From Marisa cornuarietis (lineage: Eukaryota > Mollusca > Gastropoda > Architaenioglossa > Ampullariidae): a stretch of DNA of 64,000 nt. The position numbers were made by a program, and so were the translations under genes. Location of the stretch: positions 1,580,001-1,644,000 of the forward strand of contig SMMW01000521.1 of NCBI GenBank assembly GCA_004794655.1, read 5' to 3'. The notes under the pieces are model-generated. The model searched no databases and had not been told where the DNA came from. It was given only the letters and a program-made list of their open reading frames with translations. How positions within the stretch are numbered: the stretch's first letter is position 1; each line of letters opens with the position of its first letter. Positions 49,801 to 61,100 of this stretch are shown piece after piece.

Positions 49801-52664
49801 GGACAAGATCAGAACTTTTATATTTTTGTATATTAGTAATATATCTGCACTAACACTCGGCACTAAAACAAGTCATTCTGCATGTCTACCTGAAAAAAAG
49901 TTTGATAACGAACAAACGGAATGACTATCATAAAGACATTTCTACATCTATTTTAATTAATGATCACTAAAAATAGTTGCATAAAATAGAGAACTTTTCT
50001 CTACGAGGACAGCAAAATGGGAAAAAAGGACTTACAGTTTACTGTCAGGTGTTTGTGAACTTCATCCCTTGGTCCTATTCCGTTATCAGCAGCACAGGTG
50101 TAAACTCCTGTGTGTTCACATGTTGCAGATGTAATGAAGTATCCTAATTCCTTTCTGCTTTTAGCCGTAGCCAGTGTGGTGTTGTCAGGACCTCTTAGTG
50201 TGAGGTTGGGCTCTGGGTATCCTGCGGCCTGACATCTGAATGTCACGGTAGTATTGTCTCCTTCGTTAATGTTCAGATCATCACTGTCTCCATTACTTGA
50301 AAACATTGTGATCTTCGCAGGGCCTGACGACAAAGAACGCATTCATTTCACACCCGTATATGCCTTTACAATTATCTACATTAATGCTCATTAATAATCA
50401 ACACTAAGTTCTTAATATTGTCTTTTTGGGTGTCCCATGAAAACTGCACGTATTGTGTTCGGAGGAATTACAGTTTAAGCAAACACTGGGATTATTCGTG
50501 CATGTAGTCTCCTTCAAAAGCATGTCCTAGCTAACCTGCTTTCTTTAATGGGTACCTTGCCCCTCAAAAGAGTGGGAGGGTGATAGAGAAATGAAAGCCT
50601 TTTCCAAAAAATGGGAAAATATAACAACTCTTTCTACATCGACTACAATTTTGTTCTTTTATGTGTTCTAAACCATGCAGGTAAGTTATTGCAACGAAAC
50701 TGCTTCATTTAACCTCATTTTTATAGTTCTGTATAATATTATTTTTAGCCTTTTAACCTAGTCGAAATTAATAACCCTTGAAAGCAATCAACCCCATATA
50801 GCTCTTCTCCATCCAAACCTTGATGGGCTTCTAACAATTGGCTTTTTCCTACAAACGGACCGATAAAAATATGACAGTCTACTCTAAATACTGGAATGAA
50901 ATTTGTTCTTTCTATCTTCCTATCTTTCTTTCTTTGTTTGTTTTTTTTTCTTTCTTTCTTTTTCATTTTCTTTCTTTCTTTCTTTCTTTCTGCAAATGCT
51001 CTACGGGTTTCAGAGGACTAGTCGAATCTTCTCACAAATAGAATGAATAAAGGATCAGTGTAACAAGAACTGATTGAGGGAAAGGTTCAACGGGGTAGCA
51101 CTGACTTGCAGTCGGTGTTCTGAACCAGACGGCGGTGGCTGGGTAGAGTTGTGGTTCAGGAGACCACAGTGCAGAACAGATGCAGTCATCCACAAGGTCG
51201 GCGGGCACGATGGTCAAGGAACTTGCTACTGTACCATCTGCTGTGATGCCACTGCGGCTGGCTGCATACGCCCCGCAAGCAAAGCGGAGAGCTGTGACAG
51301 AAGGCTTGCCCCCTTTGACCCTGCACGTGAGAGTCACGTTCTCGCGAGACATAAAGTCAAAGTCTGGCACGTCACTTGATATCACTGGAGGTGTGAGGGG
51401 TGGATCTGAAATAAATTAATAAATTGGAGTGAAGCCGTTGATGGAACGATAAGTAAATAAGTCCCTGAGTCAATTTTAAAAAGTACAAGGGATCTTTTTT
51501 TTTTTACTTATTATAAATGTTTAGCCTGTGTGGAAAACTCACTCAACAGTTACACGTAACTGAAAGATTTCTTTCTGTTTATCAAAGATCGCTTTTAAAC
51601 ATTATTTCTCGATGTTTTTTAGTGGAATACATCCATTTTCGTTATCATTAGTTACTAACCCAAAGAGAGTATGATATTTTTGTATGTAGTAATTAGTTTA
51701 GTGTGAACGAAAGAGATAATGGTTAAAAAAAACCAGCCGATTTTAACGTGATAAGAATGGATTGCAGGCTTAATAAATGCAACTTTTAAACATAGGATAA
51801 TCGTCGACTTATTAACAGAAAAAAATAAGAAAAAGATACCCACAGCCGTAAGTGGTTATTAACTTAAGTGGTTAACCGTGTCTAAAACACGGCAAGGCAG
51901 CCAAACCTTCTCCATCCCCCCATGTTACCTCCTCTGATACATAATGCATAATTTCTTAAAAGCTGCAGCTTTTAAGCCTCAGCGCCAAGCAGGCCTAGAC
52001 ACACCCCATTTCTAACCTCCTGCTCCAAACTTGGCAAACTAACCAGCAGGTTACAAAGTCTCTCACATTGCAAGCTGACGGTATACGTGGCTAACGCCTG
52101 TTGCCTCCCACTGCCATCACTTTTGGTAAAATTCGCTGTGCACGTGACCACCTTTCCGTCATCCTCTGGAGGTGTCGGCGTGAAGATGCACGTGCTGCCA
52201 TCCCGGGCCTGGGCGTCGCACTTCACGTTACTCCAAGTGAACAGCACGTCGGTGACGCGGCCGGCTACTGCGCATGTCAAGGTCGCGGATGCTGTTCCGT
52301 TGGTTATAATGACGTCAGGTCCGGTGACGGACACAGACACCTCCGATTTGTCGTCTGAAAATTCAACCAGAGTAAAGGTCGTTCAGTCAACTGGAGACAT
52401 TACAATACAGTTATTCCATTTTATTTGCTCGTATGATTTACACTGTCCATAAAAGTCTAGAAAGGATTGTCATTTTATAGCTATGGTTGAAAATACTGGT
52501 AAAATATATGAAAACATTTTCATACGACTTTAACATATTTGAACAGGAGGCTTAGAAGGGAGAGGGAGAAAGAACAAAAGAAACAATAAAACATGGAAAG
52601 AAAAAAACAAACAAACTAACGAAAAATTTAATAAATAAATAAATGAAAGGAAATAGTATAGGGA

Positions 52665-52733
<69 letters not shown>

Positions 52734-53479
52734 TGAAAAAGCGACGGTCGATTTTATAAAATGCACTTCCTCACATTTTGTCTTTTCTCTCAGTTGTTAT
52801 TGTCAAACGTGAAATCCTAAATTAATCATTTTATCAGTACATAATCCATTTACTTACACACAACTTGAATGTTACAGAACTTTGTGTTTGCATCATCATC
52901 TGAACAGGAGATCGTCTGCTCATCCACAGAGTCCACATTTCGAGTGACCTTGACAGTACTGACTGTAGGTGAAGGTCGGGTCACTATGAAGTCACTGTTG
53001 TCCGCCTGGCACTGGGTTTCACCAGACCGGCAAAGCCCTATTGGCTTGGTGGCACCAGTGAGCAGCACAAGAGACCACCTGACCGTATTATTAGGAATAA
53101 TTTCTTGGCAAGTAATCGTAAACATTTCGGATTCTTTTACCTCCATCCATCCTTGCTGAATACACTGGGGCAACTGCAGTGCCGATGCTAAAGAACAAAA
53201 CGAATATTTGATAATGAATGGTAAGGAATATCAGGCTACGTTTATAGCCTTCGCCATTATTCTCTGAACACGACACAAAATAACCACACAAACATTTATA
53301 ATAGATATTATAGAAGAAGAACACTACACAGCGAGATAAAATAAGTACATTAGAAAACGTCTTTCGTGCTTAAATAATAAAGCATAAAATATAATAATAA
53401 AAAAACACACAAACCTACCTGAAAATACGGTAAAGATTATAAATACTGATTGCTGTCTCAATCCTGCCTGTCGACCCAT
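37135..53479 (-). CDS. Gene A: IgSF receptor with signal peptide, nine Ig-like domains and one transmembrane segment
   Basis: Eleven exons on the - strand: 53479-53419 (signal peptide), 53187-52858, 52354-52067, 51405-51106, 50323-50036, 44978-44661, 43616-43329, 43027-42722, 42328-42038, 38323-38012 (Ig-like domains 1-9) and 37266-37135 (transmembrane). The exons total 2914 bases, about 971 residues, without a stop, and every junction is phase 1. Domains 4-9 form three A-B pairs. A domains have Cys in strand B and the CExxGxYxC motif in strand F. B domains start C[AG]PR, lack both canonical cysteines and have C-x11-C. N-glycosylation sequons are frequent. The protein is a cell-surface receptor or adhesion molecule; the ligand is unknown. 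The cytoplasmic tail is short or unresolved: the last exon could not be identified with confidence. The start was chosen at 53479 because the hydrophobic leader follows directly; an in-frame ATG lies further upstream at 53593. Confidence 0.83.
38012..38323 (-). CDS. Gene A exon 10: Ig-like domain 9 (type B)
   Basis: Acceptor cttttatttcag, donor gtgagg, 312 bases. It starts C-APR, has RLIANPVP, SCERDRILEYVVTC (C-x11-C) and GEYKLVLGNELG. Confidence 0.83.
38560..38654. repeat. (GAGT)n microsatellite
   Basis: About 23 perfect units. Confidence 0.95.
39640..40340 (+). mobile_element. Decayed LINE 3' fragment with (AATC)n tail
   Basis: Conceptual translation gives VKYCAELWGLDKASQHCEEV, then in another frame HTPNDLVYDELHRHP, WLKFVRMNEDRLPRKVYRTL and FGFFVNESGVQNVS, and later RRWQEW. 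This is the C-terminal end of the LINE ORF2 type also seen at 11500. The sequence ends in about 14 AATC units (40278-40336), a typical simple 3' tail. Frameshifts make it inactive. Confidence 0.78.
40905..41340 (-). mobile_element. Probable SINE-like repeat
   Basis: On the - strand cagttcgaggcc resembles a Pol III B box and the sequence ends in several tttacctttac units, as expected for a SINE tail. A clear A box was not found. Confidence 0.4.
41770..41834. repeat. (GT)n microsatellite
   Basis: About 32 GT units with one GA interruption. Confidence 0.95.
42038..42328 (-). CDS. Gene A exon 9: Ig-like domain 8 (type A)
   Basis: Acceptor tttgttttag, donor gtgagt, 291 bases. ELACKVSGHPLP and CEMMGSYTCGADNGVG; the exon ends LIVN plus a split Cys codon. 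Confidence 0.88.
42722..43027 (-). CDS. Gene A exon 8: Ig-like domain 7 (type B)
   Basis: 306 bases, donor gtgtgt. The acceptor is unusual: a long (TG)n tract runs to tttaag directly before the exon. It starts C-GPR, has LIANPTP, TCERDTNLTYIVLC (C-x11-C) and GWYDVTFSNAFG. Confidence 0.82.
43033..43122. repeat. (CA)n microsatellite touching the acceptor of gene A exon 8
   Basis: About 45 units. On the transcribed - strand it reads (TG)n and ends about five bases before the exon border at 43027. Confidence 0.97.
43329..43616 (-). CDS. Gene A exon 7: Ig-like domain 6 (type A)
   Basis: Acceptor ctgattttcag, donor gtgagt, 288 bases. NITCEAKGYPPP and CEHMGLYTCVADNGVG; the exon ends LNVS plus a split Cys codon. 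Confidence 0.88.
43807..43872. repeat. (GT)n microsatellite
   Basis: About 33 GT units in the intron between domains 5 and 6. Confidence 0.95.
44208..44284. repeat. (GTGC)n/(GT)n microsatellite
   Basis: Compound purine-pyrimidine repeat followed by an AG run and more GT. Confidence 0.9.
44661..44978 (-). CDS. Gene A exon 6: Ig-like domain 5 (type B)
   Basis: Acceptor ctttttttcag, donor gtatga, 318 bases. It starts C-APR and has LEIIVNPPP where a B-strand Cys would be expected, then SCEKDSAREYVSMC (C-x11-C) and GVYRVNISNPFG. The canonical F-strand cysteine is replaced by Val. Confidence 0.83.
46245..46617. repeat. Pair of diverged direct repeats, about 58 bases each
   Basis: gtgcttgtgtatcacagtta and gtgcttgtgcatcataatca start the two copies, both ending tacagctttttgtaatg, about 315 bases apart. 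Confidence 0.75.
48180..48665. repeat. Minisatellite, unit about 145 bases, about three copies
   Basis: Each unit includes gatgtcagcg(a)acgtt, cgtctgct, caggtcagtcta and ctgaatctggagtacgg. The copies are diverged, with starts near 48280, 48425 and 48570. Confidence 0.8.
49120..49240 (+). mobile_element. Possible tRNA-derived SINE
   Basis: ggttggcaaagtggtaaacc resembles an A box and ggttcttgaatcg a weak B box about 80 bases later. Only tentative. Confidence 0.3.
50036..50323 (-). CDS. Gene A exon 5: Ig-like domain 4 (type A)
   Basis: Acceptor tttgtcgtcag, donor gtaagt, 288 bases. TFRCQAAGYPEP and CEHTGVYTCAADNGIG are a strong I-set-like signature, and the exon ends LTVN plus the first base of a Cys codon. 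Confidence 0.88.
51106..51405 (-). CDS. Gene A exon 4: Ig-like domain 3
   Basis: Acceptor tttatttcag, donor gtcagt, 300 bases. NVTLTCRVKGGKP marks strand B and LVDDCICSALW the F-strand region. Confidence 0.8.
52067..52354 (-). CDS. Gene A exon 3: Ig-like domain 2
   Basis: Acceptor gaattttcag, donor gtgaga, 288 bases. ASATLTCAVAG, FTWSNVKC and DDGKVVTCTANF give the Cys-Trp-Cys pattern of an Ig domain. Confidence 0.83.
52671..52731. repeat. (CA)n microsatellite
   Basis: About 30 CA units in the intron between domains 1 and 2. Confidence 0.95.
52858..53187 (-). CDS. Gene A exon 2: Ig-like domain 1
   Basis: Acceptor tgttctttag, donor gtaagt, 330 bases. It contains FTITCQE, RWSLVLL and TISCSDDD, compatible with B, C and F strands of an Ig-like fold, plus additional cysteines (LCRSGETQC, KFC). 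It is the least typical of the N-terminal domains. Confidence 0.75.
53419..53479 (-). CDS. Gene A exon 1: signal peptide
   Basis: Encodes MGRQAGLRQQSVFIIFTVFS, a basic start followed by a hydrophobic core, and ends with donor gtaggt. The peptide is cut by the intron within the leader or just after it. Phase 1. Confidence 0.75.
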
Positions 53480-54467
53480 GTTGAAATACTGGGTAAAACA
53501 GAAGTAATCACAGGTGGGACCCTGTTCTGGCGAAGCAGTCCAGCCCGCCCCACCCAAGCAACAGCTGTGTGTACCTGCGTACGAAAGGTGCACAAACTGT
53601 TCTGGGGCTCAGTCCAAACCGGTTTCTCGTCGGAGTAGGAGGAACAGACTGCTGTCATTAATTTTGCGGCGTCCACCTGCCATGCGAGGAGCTATTTTGC
53701 TGAGGCATTGTTTAAGTAATATTTTTTTTCGCCCTCCCATGATTCATTTCGCTCCGGATGGCAGATTTAAAGGCGTAGTAGGGAGAAATATTTTTGATGA
53801 ATAGGTGAAGTTCGGGTAATGATATTATTTTCTAAATTTGAAACAAGCCACACACACTTCAGAACTGAAATGGAATACGCTTAAGTTGACAGGGCAACGA
53901 AGAAAAGATTGGAATAAATGTTAATTACTCGAATTTTGGAGACAAACTTGACATTACGAGTTCCACTTCTTTCTCTTGATGGTGATGTTTGAAGGTAATG
54001 TGTTTCAACAGCGGAAGGGGGTTATTCGCCCACATCTTGGTGAACAATAGCTTAAGGTGAGCTTCACTCAGTCCTCAGAAATTACTCCCAACCAGACCTC
54101 TAACAGAGAGTAAAGGTTAGTGTGTTCATCTTGTACCTGTTTGATATTAAGCTGCCTTGGTGTCTGAATAGAAGATTACGGATTATGTATGAATCCATCA
54201 AGCATATAAGTGTTGCATTTTAAAATGTCGCGAAATGCCCTTTTTTTGTTGGTTGAAATAAAATATAATATAAAATAGAGGAGAACGTATGCATGATGCA
54301 TGATAAGTGTCTGTACGTGTGTAATAGAAATGTCAAGTAGAGAAGCAGTTCTCGTTTGCTAGCAGTGTGCATAATCAGTGCATATGAACAAAAGACATGA
54401 CTATGAAAAGTGTATGGTTTATGATATACGTATGTCTGTAGGCGAACGAGTGTCTAAGTATATATGG

Positions 54468-54470
<3 letters not shown>

Positions 54471-54562
<92 letters not shown>
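54471..54562. repeat. (CT)n then (CA)n microsatellite
   Basis: Short CT run followed by about 38 CA units. Confidence 0.95.
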
Positions 54563-54565
<3 letters not shown>

Positions 54566-54729
54566 CAAGAAGATCAAGAGAAGAATTTAAACTTTAGAAT
54601 TTTGTTTACTATTTGTTATTTCTTGTTGAAACTAAATACATAAGAAACACATTTTTAGAAAGATGGAATGTCAAGAAGGTCGTCTTTTGAATTAAAAGCT
54701 TTTAATGACATTTTTAGCTTGCTTGTGAT

Positions 54730-54931
<202 letters not shown>

Positions 54932-55625
54932 TTGCGGGGAAGGTAGAAAAAGGTCCGAGTTTCACATAGTTGTAGCGTGTATACCTGATGTTGGGGCAAC
55001 ACATTTCCTAAGTGTTGCCCTACTTTCAGAAAAATTTAATGAAAGGCTTGCCTGTGAAACAAAGGTCAGGATATATATGGGGTCAGCTTGCATCTGGTGG
55101 CATAGGAACAGGTTGTGAAGTAATAAATAAAGGAGTAAGCAGAAGAAAAAGACTGATTGAAAGAAAGTAGACATCTGTAGAAAAATATGAAAAAAATATT
55201 AAAAATGGTGGACGACAGTTATTGATTGAAAGCAGATATCCTTGCTAATTAATTTTTTTTTGCTTTTCTTTTACATTAATCTGAAAAATTCTTGTTTTTA
55301 GTTAATAAAAGTGTTCGAATCTTTTATATTGATAACAGCCTGTCACATCTTGAAATACCTATCTCATACTCTCCCAGCCATAAAATCTGTTTTAATACAT
55401 CAGAGAAATTTCGAAGGCTTTGAAATATGATATAAAAGTCATTTTTGAGATTAATAATAAATCTTTCTGTGGAGCATATGATAGTTAATCAGGTCAGCAT
55501 CGTCAGTTTTTTTAACTTATTTATTATACCCGAATGATCAACCGTCTGCCTGCGTCTCTGTTGAGGAGGACTGGTCAATATATTGTCATCCCTCGGGGAT
55601 TTTGATACAGGGTTCTAGCATTAGC

Positions 55626-55628
<3 letters not shown>

Positions 55629-55665
<37 letters not shown>

Positions 55666-55803
55666 TGAGAGAGAGAGAGAGAGAACCTGTGAGTGAATAA
55701 GAGAGCAAAACTCCTTTACGGAGCATAGTATGCGTCAAATGAGGTTTTAATCCAAGTGTGGATTATGTCTCCTTAAGAAAATGATAAGCTGAGAGCAAGC
55801 ACA

Positions 55804-55853
<50 letters not shown>
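55629..55853. repeat. (GT)n and (CA)n microsatellites in inverted relation
   Basis: GT array 55629-55662 with a GA run, and CA array 55803-55853; the two are complementary and could pair. Confidence 0.85.
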
Positions 55854-55857
<4 letters not shown>

Positions 55858-57300
55858 GACATGCACGGACAGACACGCACAGTAGAAGTGTTATAGATGT
55901 GAGTAAAAAAGAAATCATACACACAGAAAGGCAGGGATAAAGGAAGAAAGCATCGAAATAATTCTTGATACATTCTCAATGACAAAAAAACAATCACCGT
56001 GCAGTTACAGTCTTCCTGACACGTTTATTAACATTAAAGGAAGATAAACCCTTTAAAATTAATTATTTCAAACAATGCAATGATGTTTAATGATGATGAT
56101 TTTTGTGATCAAAATAATATTATTAATAATAGAGATAACAAGAATGTTTTCCTGTTTATTAAAATAAGTAAATTCTGCAAGAGAAATCTTGCTATCGCAA
56201 CAAATCAGTGTGTACACAGTGGATGCAAAAATATGGATAATGTTAGTACTTAAAAAAACAACAACAAAATTAACCAAAACTGCGAAACTCACAAGAGTGA
56301 GAGCATCAAACATGTTATCACATCACTCTTCAAGCACATTGGACACACTTCCAAAGTTATGATCAGTTTGAGTATAAATAACACGTGAAATATTGCCATC
56401 ATTTGATAGCACACTTTAGAGTAATGAACATCATTTTTTTTCTAGTTCATCAAAAGAAAATACAGAATAATCTACATTTTTTTAATTAAAAGCTCTTGGA
56501 TGTACCAATAATAAGAAAAGAAATATAGCAGATAAAAAGGATTAACATAAACTGGAAGAAATAAAAAAGAAAAAAAATACAATTTTTTCTAAAAGGAACA
56601 AAAACAGATTTTGTACATCTGGTTTAAACTGTTCTGTGGCACACTAGAACAAAAGCTCGCATATCCCCTTTATATGTTATTTTTTTCTGTTATTTCTTGG
56701 GCACTGAGTAATACTGCAGCAGGGATGGCATGTAGGCACAATTTTTGAAGTATATTATAACCAAATTGAACTTCCTGAAATCTGGAACTTCCATTAAACT
56801 TAGCTTTTTCACAGGCTACATAATTTATTAACAGTTATTCATCTCTCTATTACATGAGCTATTAAATATCGATAAACTAATTTGCACTAAACTATTGTTA
56901 CAAACGAAGTGAAGATATTTGTAATTACTATGTGCTTAACTGTTGCATGCTGTAACTACATAACTTTCGTCTAGCAATATGGTTGATGCAGTAGGACAGC
57001 TGTAGGTAAAAATGGTCGTCATTCAAATGTTATAAAAAAAGGTTTATCGAAGGTGGTGTTGAATAATATCTCAACACGCTTGCCAACTGACAAATGCTCG
57101 TATATCACAGATTATCCGGTAACGAAAGCTCTCATGAAGGCCTTTCTGTCGAAGCCTTTTATCAAAGGCACTTGATGACAGTGTCATTGTCATTTGCATC
57201 GAGGCTGTGATCTACGCCGAAAGATATACCTCACACAGTTGACCTCATTCTTTACTTCGAGAAGCCATCTGGAGGACCGAGAACCTGCCTTCTCCCTCCT

Positions 57301-58052
57301 TCAACGAGGGTTACCAGACTGCTTCAGGCTGCTCTTCTTAGCAGCAGGCTGGTCCACTTTGATGATCGACCCATGCAGCCTCTGTCGCTTAGCCGTGTCT
57401 CCCTTGGAACTGGAACTATACGCAGGATCGTTCTGACCAACACTATTGCTGCCTCCATTATTCGATGAAGTCAGTGGCTCCGTCCTGCTCGTGCTGGCCC
57501 CGGAAGTCGTCGCATCCTGCGAGATTGGTCCTTCATTTGGTTTATTGCTGACCGTGGCATACAGGGGCTCTTCGGAGGAGCCTTCCTCGCTGGGAAGAGT
57601 GAATCGGACTTTCCCGTTAGTTGTCGAGGTGGTGCTACGCTTGTCAAAATCATCGGCGATACTTGACGGTCTCGAGCTGGATGCTCTTTCTTTGCCGGAG
57701 GCGCCGCTCATTGTGGAATATCCCGATTCCTGCAAGGCCTTTGACTCGCTTTTGCGGAAACCGGCGATGTCCTTGTACTCAAAGAACTCACTGCTCATCG
57801 GAGGTGTTGTCTTTTTGGACGAGACGGAACCGTTGGCTGGGAGAGACCGTTTGGAGGAGACGGAACCGTTGACTAGAAGGCCCCGTTTTGAGGACACGGA
57901 ACCGTTGGCTGTGACAGACCGCCTGGAGGAGACAGAACCGTGTGCTGGATGTGATCCTCTGGAATAGAAGGAATCGCTTGGTGGTCGGGTTTCTACCATG
58001 CCGCCGTCAGCAATGTAGACACTGTTTGTGAAGTCGAAAAATCCTGAAGACG
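57301..58052 (-). CDS. Gene B terminal tail exon
   Basis: The acceptor gtttgattcag is followed by 249 codons and TGA. Four 12-residue units around GSVSS(R/K)(R/K) lie near residues 37-84. Further on are FEYKDI, SGYSTMSG, PLYATVSN and DPAYSSS, and the end is Lys/Ser-rich. SSRRSV and SSKRSL resemble sites for basophilic Ser/Thr kinases. Confidence 0.85.
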
Positions 58053-58080
58053 CTGAATCAAACACGCACGCGTGCACATT

Positions 58081-58146
<66 letters not shown>

Positions 58147-61100
58147 GAGTAATATGGCGCACACAGTGATTTCATCTATGTCATTCATGCACATCCAAGA
58201 TTTGGCATTAATTCGTCGAAAAACGGGATTAATAAGTAAAAATAAGCGAAAGGAGCGAAAACGAGGCATCGAAAAGAAAAACATAAACTTTAAAAGGGAT
58301 AAAAGAAATCCAGAGGTGGGGGAGGAACTGATGTTTCACGCTGATCCAGCAACTAAGACTATAAATTATCATAGCAAGGCAGCCAGCCTTGTAAACAGAT
58401 GCCACAGGCAGAGACTGAACAGCGTGCCCGAAACAAAAGATGAACCCAAAACAACCAGCCCTCAACATACCGGTGACAAGCGCTAACCGCTGCGCCACGG
58501 GACCACCACAAATCTAGAGATATGGGGAAAAGAGTACAAAAGAGAAGCAAACCAATAACAGAAAAGAAAACAGAAAAAAAAACGAATGAAACGAAAAAAA
58601 ATGGAAGGAAACGATGTCTAGAAAAAAGAACGACGAGACGGAAAAAAGAGAGAAACGACAAGATAGTGAATGACGCAAAAACACAGAAAGACAGAAAAAA
58701 ACAGCGAAACAAAAAAAGAAACAAAGGAAATAAGGAAGGACGAAAGAAGAAAATACACAAAGAGGGAATAAATAATAAATCTTTTCTAGCTAAAGCTTAG
58801 CCAGAATGATGTAAGTTATTTTTGTGATTGCACTTTTCGAAATAAAAATTAATCTTCTAATTCATAGACAGAACAATATTGACAATAAGGCTACGTCTCT
58901 CGTGGATCTTTACACCACCTGAGTTAAAATGTGTAATTATGAAATCAGCTATCTTACCATCAGTGTAAAGACGGCGATTAGGGGAAGTCTCACTGCGATT
59001 TAAATCTGATTGGAAAATAAAATATTAATAGATCAGTTGCACAGTAAATTTTTAAAGGTTTGCAAGTTTAGAAACTAACAAAAAGTTTTAAAGTGTAAGG
59101 AAGCAGAAACTGAGTAAAAATATAACAAAACAGTTTGCGAAATCAGAGAAACACGTTTACATCTTAAAAAAATCAGAAATGTTAGACACAACGATAATGA
59201 TAATGAGTAAAAGATAATGAGTAAAGCAGTGACAATAAACACCAAAGGTAATTAACCAATGGGTGAGCAAACAAAGAGGTTCACAGTTTGTTGTGCAAAC
59301 TTGCATGTGTTCCTTTTCCAGACTGGCTTGATGTAGAGGGGCTGGCTATCCTGACTTTTGTACGTTTGTATGAGTTGAGTTTGTTTTTAGTGCCCATGGT
59401 TATTAAGCCTGACCATTTTATAGTGATCTTGATCAACATCCTGAACTGTTTTTTCCTGACAGGTTTCTTCTTTCTGCGTACATAGACTTCAAGATAACCC
59501 AAGTGTACAGCGACATCTTTTCGCTGATTTTTAACCATGGCAACTGCAATTTACTGTCAGACTGATTTACGGAAAAAATGAATGGTTCTGTAGACCTACA
59601 GTAAGGACTCAGTACCTACATTTAATTATACCACTCTGACTTCTTATGTCGTCCTCCTGAGAATATACCACATAGCTTCACCGATACATTCCATAGCATT
59701 TGATGGGGCCGACTGCTTAAGAATCCAGCTCTGTGTTTGCACGTAGTTTCTATGATGGGAATCTCTTAAAAATTGCTGCAATCTATTGCTAGGTGCGTTT
59801 TCTCATTTTATAGCAGATTTTCTCTGTGTTTCCGCTTCTTCGATGAATAGTTTTGAATGTTGGATAATCTTCGTTTAGACTGTGACTTGATTCGCTATGA
59901 CATTCATCAACATCATCTCTGTTGCACAGGCTTGTCACTTCTGATGCTCGTTGCAGATGTTGTAGATACCCTTGGCGTTTCTTTGCTTCTGGTGACAGTT
60001 ATTATGCCTGAAGTTTTCCATAATTTGACAGTTTGGATCTTTAGTCACTGGGTTTTTTATGGTGACTACTGTGCATTCATTTGTATGAACCCTCAGACAA
60101 CTTGCATTTATAACTTCTTGCAGTTATTTCGAACGTGCGTGTGTCTGAGTAGGGTGTGTGTGAGTGTGTGTGTGTGTGCGTGCGCGCGCGTGCGTGCGTG
60201 CGTGCGTGCAAAATTCTCATATGCCTTTATGTGAAGTCCCTGATTTTATGTGCATTCCTTTGAGGCTGGCCGGTGCTGAACATTGGCACTTTATAAATAT
60301 AATTTATTGTTAATAAATTTACACACACACACACACACACAGGCGCGTAGCAAATACCTCCTGCATCTGTTTTATGCCTATTATGTACCCACGAGATATA
60401 GAGTTTGTATATTAGTCAATTAAAACATGAAAGCCTATCTGTGCCTAGATATATATTTTTTTCTTAAATAAATCTTGGTATATAATGAACTTATTATTAG
60501 ATGTCTCTCAAGATATCTTTCCTGGAAGCAATTGTGTCCCTGTTTGCTGAGCTGGATGATGAGTATTAATGTTGTTATTTTTATATGGTGGCAAAAAATC
60601 ACAAAATTAGGAAAAAAAAATTTAAAACTACGAACAAAAACACGTTTTTCAGGAGTAAAAGATAATACACAAGTTAAACACAAAAGTAAACGAGGTAGAA
60701 AATTGTAATAGTGTATCATATTGTGAACAGAATCATATCGAAAAAGCCTACTTTGAAAGACAAAAAGAAAAACAAAGTTACTGTTAAAAAAAAACAGACC
60801 GTTGGTTAGTCGTGAGCGGGACGATATGTGCACTGCAAACGAAAATAAATGTAAGTGGTGTGTATGTAAACACATTGAAACAGATATTTGAGGATTACAA
60901 CAAATAACACTGCAAGTGAAATACAATATGCGTTGTGTTAAAAATAGGATTAAACTGATTACAACACATAATAAAAGTGACACAAATATTTGTTATTTAA
61001 AAAAAGAATTAAATCGACAGCAAAATGTTGTAAATATAGCTGAATGGTAAAAAGTATATTAAAATATATCAGGTGATCATGCTCATTGAGTATTCGTTTA

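Larger units (their letters stand above)
44979..50035 (-). other. Large intron of gene A between domains 5 and 4
   Basis: No additional Ig exon is recognised. Contents: a pair of direct repeats at about 46245-46302 and 46560-46617 (attaccaat ... tacagctttttgtaatg), a minisatellite at 48180-48665, and a SINE-like segment near 49120-49240. Confidence 0.55.

Noticed and set aside
51074..51379. Frame on the + strand over Ig-like domain 3
   Set aside because: Antisense shadow of the Ig exon; no domain signature.
57446..57967. Long + strand frame of 173 codons across the gene B tail exon
   Set aside because: It is the complement of the tail exon, whose - strand frame has a phase-matched acceptor and recognisable motifs; the + strand frame is a product of its GC-rich codons.
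58028..58800. Lys-rich + strand frames downstream of the CA repeat
   Set aside because: Low-complexity A-rich intron sequence overlapping a SINE; no start or splice context.
60435..60983. - strand frame of 182 codons in the gene B intron
   Set aside because: Phe/Leu/Ser-rich translation of AT-rich DNA without any conserved motif or splice-phase support.
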